Shown here piece after piece: positions 22,135-27,476 of a stretch of DNA of 27,476 bases. The position numbers were made by a program, and so were the translations under genes. Positions within the stretch are counted from its first letter, which is position 1. Every line of letters starts with the position of its first letter. Below the pieces are notes generated by a model. The model was not told the DNA's origin. It did not search any database and worked only from the letters and a program-made list of their open reading frames with translations. The stretch covers positions 1 to 27,476 of the forward strand of contig DAFX01000006.1 in assembly GCA_002495535.1 (NCBI GenBank), read 5' to 3'. This DNA comes from Euryarchaeota archaeon UBA433 (GTDB lineage: Archaea > Thermoplasmatota > Poseidoniia > Poseidoniales > Poseidoniaceae).

Positions 22135-23907
22135 TCAACTCACGCGTTCCAAGACCTCAATCGTAACAACGCCATCGACCGAAGTCATTTCGATAAGATC
22201 GCCATCATTGATGTTCATGCACGGGTCCTGGTCAAAGGCATGGCCGTAGGGAAGATTGAGCAGTGAACATGCAGGAAGCGTCAGCGGACAAACATCGCTG
22301 TTGACGATGGCCTTCGGACCTTTGCCGGTGTAGAGCAGCCCCATCAGCACATACGGAGCAACGGTAGAGCCTGAGCCCTTCGGATAAATCAGGATGGTGT
22401 CTTCAATCGGACGACCATCAAGAGGGTGGCCATACTCTTCCACCACGCCAGTGTCCCGGTTGACGTAGCCCAGATAGGTGATCGGTACATCCGTCACCAT
22501 CGCTCGCCCACGAACAGAGAACGCAGTTTGGCTCAACAGGCCTTCACCAGTGAGGGTTGCGGTTCCCGTTTGCGTCGTTTTGTTGCTGGCGTGCTGTGGT
22601 TGTGCTTTTGCTGCCAATTGCGGGCGTTCCCCAGCTGAAAGCGAAGGGTCACAAGCATGTGCAACGCACTGTTCAATCGGAAGAACGCTTGTAGGGAGAC
22701 GATTGAGTCCACTTGTCAAGTAATGTTCTGCCTTGAGCGAATTGGTCAGCAGGTGGTTGTACTTTGTTCGGTTGTAAGGCGTCACCTCCGGGCATGTGTC
22801 CTTGAGGATCACTGCTCCAGCTTGCTCGAGCATCTCGATGCTGCCGTCTGCCACTGCCAAATCATAATTGGCGCCGCTGGTGAAGACCCAGAGGCGCTCG
22901 TCAGGGATTTTCGCACCCATTTCCGCATAAGAACGGACTGCAGATGCAGTGATTCTGATTTCTTCAAGGCTGGCTTGAGGGCAGCCGATGACCACGAGAT
23001 CAACCTGCCCTTGAGGCGCCAACTCAGCATAGCGACTCGCGAGGTCTTCGGCCGTGAAAACTAATTCACCTTGCCACCCACCTTCTGGTTTCGACCATGC
23101 TCCATCCCCACTTTGGACCAGTGGAGGATTTTGAGAGAGACCTTCTGCCCAAAGCATGGGCGTGCCGTAATTTGCAGCAGCCGCTGTAAGTGCTTTCTTA
23201 CGAGCAAAACTTGCTCGCGCAGGAAGCCCCCGAATAAACGGCATAGGGCCCCATGGCAAGCGCCAACCTGGTAGCACCTGCTTGCCAATCCAATCTCCCA
23301 GCACAGACCAATCGGCGAGGGAGTTCAACTCACATTCGACGTGGACCAAAATATTCGGGGTGCGGTTTTCCTCAAGGTGCAGCCCCCACTTGGGAGCGAA
23401 CCCAGTCAGTGCCGTTGCGAGCGCAGACAAACCTGATTCACGGTTGGTGATCAATGAAGTCCAGGTGTTTGAGAAGCAAACTGCATTTGATTCGGCCCAC
23501 GATGCGACGCCTGAATCGTCTTCGATTCCACGGTCATAAGGCGTGCAAGAAAGCGTAGCATCCAGCCCAAGCGCTTCATAGGCTTGGACAATTTCGAATT
23601 GCTGTTCGAGGAAATCAGGCCACTCGATGTCCATTTCCTTCATTTTCTCCTTGTCGCATCCAGCAGAATTCAGCGTCGTAGGGATGACCACTTTACCATC
23701 GCCGGAACTCGACAAATCAGACAAAAACCTCCGAAGCCCGTGCCCGCCAGTGATGACAGACACGCCAGAAACGTGAGCATGATCGACTTCAATGAAGCCG
23801 CTGGCGTTGGCGGTGATGGCCAAGTCAACCACCAACCGGGCCGCTTTTTGGCGGGTTGGACCCTCGTCTCCATTCAATTGGGCCGACAGGCGTTGAGGCA
23901 AGTCCAT
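22135..23907 (-). CDS. Aconitase X, large and small subunits fused (candidate mevalonate-5-phosphate dehydratase or hydroxyproline dehydratase)
   Basis: 590 aa from ATG 23907 (TTG 23922 would add 5). The large part (about 1-420) shows AcnX motifs: VIPTTLNSAGCD, LSCTPYDRG, ASWAESNAVCFSN, VVIGCPQASLEEIR and DTCPEVTPYNRTKYN; the Cys residues in CTPY, GCP and DTC are the likely [4Fe-4S] ligands. A Ala/Gln/Thr-rich linker leads to the swivel small domain (about 460-590) with YLGYVNRDTG, ILIYPKGSGSTVAPYVL and DGDLIEM. In archaea AcnX is the mevalonate-5-phosphate dehydratase of the isoprenoid pathway, normally two proteins; fused forms in bacteria are cis-3-hydroxyproline dehydratases. Which one applies is unresolved. 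Confidence 0.93.
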   Translation of the reverse strand: MDLPQRLSAQLNGDEGPTRQKAARLVVDLAITANASGFIEVDHAHVSGVSVITGGHGLRRFLSDLSSSGDGKVVIPTTLNSAGCDKEKMKEMDIEWPDFLEQQFEIVQAYEALGLDATLSCTPYDRGIEDDSGVASWAESNAVCFSNTWTSLITNRESGLSALATALTGFAPKWGLHLEENRTPNILVHVECELNSLADWSVLGDWIGKQVLPGWRLPWGPMPFIRGLPARASFARKKALTAAAANYGTPMLWAEGLSQNPPLVQSGDGAWSKPEGGWQGELVFTAEDLASRYAELAPQGQVDLVVIGCPQASLEEIRITASAVRSYAEMGAKIPDERLWVFTSGANYDLAVADGSIEMLEQAGAVILKDTCPEVTPYNRTKYNHLLTNSLKAEHYLTSGLNRLPTSVLPIEQCVAHACDPSLSAGERPQLAAKAQPQHASNKTTQTGTATLTGEGLLSQTAFSVRGRAMVTDVPITYLGYVNRDTGVVEEYGHPLDGRPIEDTILIYPKGSGSTVAPYVLMGLLYTGKGPKAIVNSDVCPLTLPACSLLNLPYGHAFDQDPCMNINDGDLIEMTSVDGVVTIEVLERVS

Positions 23908-24043
23908 GTTTGACGCACACAAAGGACGCCCATGAACTCACCCCTTCCAACAAAAGCAAATCCAAAATAAAACCAAATTCAAAAACCCCGAAATTTGGAA
24001 ACAACCGAAGCATTTGATACCGTTGAGGTCATTTTCGGTTCAT
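23908..24043. promoter_or_regulatory. Divergent promoter region between aconitase X and the surface repeat protein
   Basis: 136 A/T-rich bases. The stretch 23961-24000 is built of A-runs and CCAAA units (TCCAAAATAAAACCAAATTC), so on the minus strand TTTTATTTTGG (about 23972-23962) is a possible TATA element for aconitase X. On the plus strand GAGGT (24025-24029) lies 14 nt before ATG 24044. A near-palindrome CCGAAATTTGG sits at 23988-23998. No gene seen. Confidence 0.35.
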
Positions 24044-26254
24044 ATGTCAACCCCCAGTGAACCGGATGGCCCGACCCATATCGCAGGAGAACCTGCCTCG
24101 CAAACCCCAGGCAAATCAGTACCGCCATTGTCGACGAGTGATTCGCCAAGCAGGGTTGAAAATCAGCCTCAAAACCGCACCCCAGTCGCTTTTGCACTCA
24201 TCCAAGTGATGATGCTCGTGCTTGCGCTAGCAGCATCTGGTTATGCAGCCTACACCGTTGCAACATGGCCTGAAGAAAGCAATGTGAATTCAAACTCCAA
24301 TGAACTGCTGGTGCGAACCGAAGGGAGGGACGCTGACGGGCTGTGCGCAGAGGGAGGCTCAATCATTCACATCGGAATGGATCACAACCTCAACCAGTAT
24401 TTGGACGGTGATGAAATCACCTCCACAACCAACCTTTGCCATGGGGAAACGGGGGCTTCAGGCTCGTCGTATGCTGGCCTAGAAGGTCTATCCAGCATGA
24501 TCGACACGGAAGTTTTGCCCCTCGGCAATCAAACTTGCACCACAGGAGGGCTAGCCATTCATGCCGGTTTGGATGAAAACCGAGACGGAGAACTGAACCC
24601 GTACGAAATCACCTCAACCGAATGGTTGTGCAACGGTGCGGTGGGGCTCACAGGAGCCAATGGTGGCCAAGGTCAAGATGGTCACCTCGGGCTTGATGGC
24701 GCTTCTGCCCTTGTGGTTCAAAATGTCCCCTTGGCAAGCGTTTGCCCGTTGGGCATTAGCATTGATTTTGGCGTCGATGACGGCGCCGGGGAAGGTGTTG
24801 CTTTCGACGCTCAGTTGCACGATGATGAAATCCACAGCAGCCTCAATATTTGCAGTCAACCTTTGTCCAGTGGTCCGCTTGGTGATTTCACTATAGGAGC
24901 CACAAATGGCGTTACGACCGGATGCGATCAACTCACATGGATGCCACGGAATGGGAAAACTATCGCTGCTGGGAGCGATGGTGTCAACGGATGTGAGGTG
25001 TGGGCAAGCGATGCGACGGGCATGTTGTCGCTGCTCGTTGACCTCAACCCTTCGGGTGACTCGATGCCGGGCCGCTTCGCTGGATTCACCGTTTTGGACC
25101 ACCCTAATTCTGAACTGGTTGTGTTCGATGCCGATGATGGCGTTAACGGGCGTCAATTATGGGTCACCGACGGCACATCGAGCGGGACCGCCCGTTTGGG
25201 TGGAACAGCCAGCACCAGCGTCACGAATCAGGTCAGTTCTGTCAAATGGCTCGATGGATTGGTTATGCTCAACCACCCCGATTCAATGCTCTGGACCAAC
25301 GGCACTTCAACAATGAATGTGCTCGACCACCCGGTGCTCAATGCCTCTCTTGATGCAACAACCTATCAGAACCTCGCAGCTCTTTCTTCCTATCATGATG
25401 CGTTTCTTTTGGCCGATGATGAATGGTTGTGGTTTTCGGCTAAATCCACAAATGGAATTGAACCTTATGCTTTGCACACCGATGGAACCCTGAAGAGTTG
25501 GGATTTGTCGAGTGAAGATGCCAACCCCGGGCCTGTCATCGGTCTTCCTGGTGGCGTTGCTGTTGTGGCCGACGATGGTTCGGGCCGCCAAGTTGCACGG
25601 TTGAATCACGATGGAAGTCACCTGTGGTTGACTTCAATGGTGTACGATGGGACTGGTGGACCAACAGAGCACGTGGGCCAACATCTAGGCCTGCATCGGA
25701 TCGGCGACGTCTTGATCTTTGACGCGTTGACTTCTGGCGTTGATCCTCAAGTCTGGGCCCACAACCTGAGTCAAGCCACGACGGAGTTGCTTTCTCAATC
25801 CATCCTTGCACCGGGCGACTGGGCTGGAGGAATTGTGCATCAGAATCGATTATGGTTCGATTGTGTAGCTCCGGGTATCGCTCACGAGGTGTGCTCAACC
25901 GATGGAACCGTCGATGGAACTCGGACGGAAACGGACCTGAGGGCGGGCTCTGCGAGTGCATTGGTCCGGTCTTTTGCTTCGAATGGTGACGCCTTGTTTA
26001 TGATTGCGAGCGGGCAAGTGAACGGCACTGAAACTGGTTCGGTCTTATGGCTCCTCGATGAACACGACGCACCACAAATGCTCTACGACGCCTGGCCTGG
26101 GCTCAACAACAATTCCAACACGGGAACCTACGGCGGGCTTGTTGTATCTGAGCACCACGTGTATTTCGCAGCCAATGATGGAAGCACGGGTCATGAATGG
26201 TATGCATTTAGCCACGGCAGCCTCACAGGCGAGTGGTTGATTTGGCCGGCGTGA
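24044..26254 (+). CDS. Membrane-anchored surface protein with DUF7151-like repeats, short collagen-like stretch and ELWxxDGT-type repeats
   Basis: 736 aa from ATG 24044 (TTG 24014 would add ten residues). Residues 1-46 are polar and cytosolic, one membrane helix lies at about 48-72, and the rest is outside. Three repeats of the form C...GG..I..G.D.N.N..LD..EI.S...CNG lie at about 88-134, 152-198 and 222-272, each with a Cys pair and an Asp-rich, EF-hand-like loop; they resemble DUF7151. Between the second and third is a collagen-like Gly-x-y run at 201-221 (GLTGANGGQGQDGHLGLDGA). The C-terminal 460 residues carry units such as FDADDGVNGRQLWVTDGT and CSTDGTVDGT, like the ELWASDGTxxGT repeats of bacterial and algal surface proteins. 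Role unknown; probably calcium-binding and adhesive. Confidence 0.84.
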   Translation: MSTPSEPDGPTHIAGEPASQTPGKSVPPLSTSDSPSRVENQPQNRTPVAFALIQVMMLVLALAASGYAAYTVATWPEESNVNSNSNELLVRTEGRDADGLCAEGGSIIHIGMDHNLNQYLDGDEITSTTNLCHGETGASGSSYAGLEGLSSMIDTEVLPLGNQTCTTGGLAIHAGLDENRDGELNPYEITSTEWLCNGAVGLTGANGGQGQDGHLGLDGASALVVQNVPLASVCPLGISIDFGVDDGAGEGVAFDAQLHDDEIHSSLNICSQPLSSGPLGDFTIGATNGVTTGCDQLTWMPRNGKTIAAGSDGVNGCEVWASDATGMLSLLVDLNPSGDSMPGRFAGFTVLDHPNSELVVFDADDGVNGRQLWVTDGTSSGTARLGGTASTSVTNQVSSVKWLDGLVMLNHPDSMLWTNGTSTMNVLDHPVLNASLDATTYQNLAALSSYHDAFLLADDEWLWFSAKSTNGIEPYALHTDGTLKSWDLSSEDANPGPVIGLPGGVAVVADDGSGRQVARLNHDGSHLWLTSMVYDGTGGPTEHVGQHLGLHRIGDVLIFDALTSGVDPQVWAHNLSQATTELLSQSILAPGDWAGGIVHQNRLWFDCVAPGIAHEVCSTDGTVDGTRTETDLRAGSASALVRSFASNGDALFMIASGQVNGTETGSVLWLLDEHDAPQMLYDAWPGLNNNSNTGTYGGLVVSEHHVYFAANDGSTGHEWYAFSHGSLTGEWLIWPA

Positions 26255-27079
26255 TCAGCGAAGATGCACGCAGTAAGGGCAGGACACTTCAATGACATAA
26301 TCTTCAGATTGTTGCTCTTCAACACTAAGCGGTTGCCTGCACGCGAAGCATTGAACTGCCTCTGACTCCTTGAGTTCAGGCGTCAACGCAACGCGATGAT
26401 CGAAGACGAAGCAATCACCGTCCCAATGGGCCCCACCTACTTCTTCGAAGTAACCAAGGATCCCGCCTTCAAGCTGGCGTACGTCTTTGAATCCAGCATC
26501 AAGCATGACCACACTTGCTTTCTCACACCGAATCCCGCCGGTGCAAAACATGACCACAGGTGTGTCTTTGAGCTCCTCTGGAAGTTCATTCACGGCTGCT
26601 GGGAAGGCACGAAAACTGCTAATGTCCAAATCCAAAGCGTTCGAAAAAGTCCCCAAACGAATTTCGTAATCGTTTCGTGTGTCGAGCACGGTTACTGCCT
26701 TGCCTTCATCAAGCCATTGTTTGAATTCAGTTGGGGCTATGGATTGACCCGTGAATTCTGACGGTTTGACTTCATCCATTCCCATCGAAATAATCTCTTG
26801 CTTCAACCGTACATTCATTCGATTAAACGGTTGATAATCGGTGTGAGAAGTTTTTAGAGGAATATCCAGAAAACGAACGTCCTGATCGAGGTAGTCTAGA
26901 AACGCCTCAATGCCAGTTTGATCACCTGCAAGGAAGAAATTGATGCCCTCATAGGCCAACAGGATGGTGCCTCGCAAATTCGAAGATGTGCAAATTTCAA
27001 TCATTGGAGTTCGCAATTCATCTCGGTCTGGCAAGTCGACAAAGCGGTAGCCCGCTATGTTGGTGATTGCCTCGGCCAT
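26255..27079 (-). CDS. trhO: tRNA uridine(34) hydroxylase (rhodanese domain), TrhO/YceA family
   Basis: Introduces 5-hydroxyuridine at the wobble position of tRNA. 274 aa. The N-terminal alpha/beta domain includes GTILLAYEGINFFLAG (about 37-52). The rhodanese domain has TVLDTRNDYEI and the Cys loop MFCTGGIRCEKAS (Cys179, Cys185). The family motif FDHRVAL is at 226-232. Four C-terminal cysteines in two pairs (C244-x2-C247, C267-x2-C270) form a probable zinc site. ATG 27079 starts 40 bases after the NAD synthetase stop. Its own stop abuts the preceding plus-strand gene as TGATCA. Confidence 0.93.
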   Translation of the reverse strand: MAEAITNIAGYRFVDLPDRDELRTPMIEICTSSNLRGTILLAYEGINFFLAGDQTGIEAFLDYLDQDVRFLDIPLKTSHTDYQPFNRMNVRLKQEIISMGMDEVKPSEFTGQSIAPTEFKQWLDEGKAVTVLDTRNDYEIRLGTFSNALDLDISSFRAFPAAVNELPEELKDTPVVMFCTGGIRCEKASVVMLDAGFKDVRQLEGGILGYFEEVGGAHWDGDCFVFDHRVALTPELKESEAVQCFACRQPLSVEEQQSEDYVIEVSCPYCVHLR

Positions 27080-27119
27080 ACTTCACGGCACGAGGTTTTG
27101 TTTTTGAGACATTCCGAAC

Positions 27120-27476
27120 TCAATTTCGTCGCCAATCATGTCGCGAAGCCAACGGATGGCGCCACCCTTGACCGAACGCTCGGCTTGAGACTCGAGGTGC
27201 GGGAGACATTTGCCAGCGCTTATGTTCATTTTTTTCTAAGCGAGTCAACACCTCGAGCACGACTGCCGCATCATGACCGAGTTTGGCGATGCTGGTGCCG
27301 TCCAAACCTTGCTCGATGTGAGCGTGAAGGATGGCGTCCAATTCAGGATACGGCGGGAGTGAATCCTCATCGATTTGATCAGGTGCGAGTTCAGCAGAAG
27401 GCGGTTTGGTCATGGTCGATTCGTTGACCGGTGCTGGGCTACCTGCCGCAACCGCCCTGCGATTGAACACTTCTGC
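27120..27476 (-). CDS. nadE: NAD synthetase, C-terminal end, cut by window edge
   Basis: The enzyme amidates nicotinate adenine dinucleotide to NAD using ammonia or glutamine. About 118 residues are visible, open through the window end, starting AEVFNRRAVAAGSP. Matching features of the NadE C-terminus are KPPSAELAPDQIDEDSLPPY, PELDAILHAHIEQGLDG, KNEHKRWQMSPAPRVSSRAF and GQGWRHPLASRH. The GTG at 27470 is internal, not a start. The ATP-binding signature and any glutaminase domain lie outside the window. The next gene, trhO, is 40 bases downstream on the same strand. Confidence 0.9.
   Translation of the reverse strand, partial: AEVFNRRAVAAGSPAPVNESTMTKPPSAELAPDQIDEDSLPPYPELDAILHAHIEQGLDGTSIAKLGHDAAVVLEVLTRLEKNEHKRWQMSPAPRVSSRAFGQGWRHPLASRHDWRRN

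Noticed and set aside
24644..24706. Repeated Gly-x-y coding segment as a tandem DNA repeat or CRISPR-like array
   Set aside because: The repeat is at protein level only (seven triplets, varied codons) with no spaced identical DNA units.
1..27476. tRNA, rRNA, insertion sequence, integrase or prophage signals
   Set aside because: Scanned gaps and gene content; all gaps are under 190 bases and none holds a cloverleaf, terminal repeats or transposase-like genes.

Overview
The window most resembles a compact, roughly 50% GC genome of a planktonic euryarchaeon, probably Marine Group II (Candidatus Poseidoniales, Thermoplasmatota). That placement is inference. It rests on a complete archaeal motility-motor gene order (archaellins, ArlF, ArlG, ArlH, ArlI, ArlJ), a PolX-PHP DNA polymerase, a membrane pyrophosphatase and a large CARDB-like surface protein. 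Almost all genes end in TGA. Intergenic space is minimal and no gene-free stretch exceeds 300 bases. I saw no RNA genes, mobile elements or CRISPR.

Layout. 1-707 (minus) is the N-terminal part of a proton/sodium-pumping pyrophosphatase cut by the window edge. 873-1208 (plus) is an Nfu-type Fe-S carrier, followed by a small convergent membrane protein (1209-1538). 1598-4802 (plus) is a tight repair-type run: PolX-PHP polymerase, a two-helix membrane protein, a small unknown protein and endonuclease III. 4803-5246 (minus) is a small membrane protein. 5292-19144 (minus) is one long archaellum operon. In transcription order it holds an unknown 143-aa protein, a surface protein of about 1,630 aa with a five-helix C-terminal anchor, a cytosolic coiled-coil/Ig-like protein, two archaellins, a protein in the ArlC/D/E position, then ArlF, ArlG, ArlH, ArlI and ArlJ. 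19328-21130 (plus) carries a peroxiredoxin, a left-handed beta-helix acyltransferase and a flavin-reductase-like protein. 21131-23922 (minus) carries an extended-SDR sugar-nucleotide epimerase and a single-chain aconitase X. 24044-26254 (plus) is a membrane-anchored surface protein with Cys/Asp-rich repeats, a short collagen-like segment and ELWxxDGT-type repeats. 26255-27476 (minus) holds the tRNA hydroxylase TrhO and the C-terminal end of NAD synthetase.

How it works together. The archaellum block supplies filament (ArlB), membrane and stator parts (ArlF, ArlG), the ATPase module (ArlH, ArlI) and the membrane platform (ArlJ). The three unfamiliar genes at its head are in the same gap-free operon, so they are candidates for lineage-specific parts that hold or gate the motor in the envelope. 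No chemotaxis genes and no prepilin peptidase lie in the window.

Most notable signals: (1) all four convergent gene pairs meet with exactly zero bases between stop codons; (2) the uncharacterised three-gene head of the archaellum operon; (3) RNA hairpins that overlap ribosome-binding sites at the archaellin cistrons; (4) an apparent domain insertion in ArlF; (5) a fused aconitase X.
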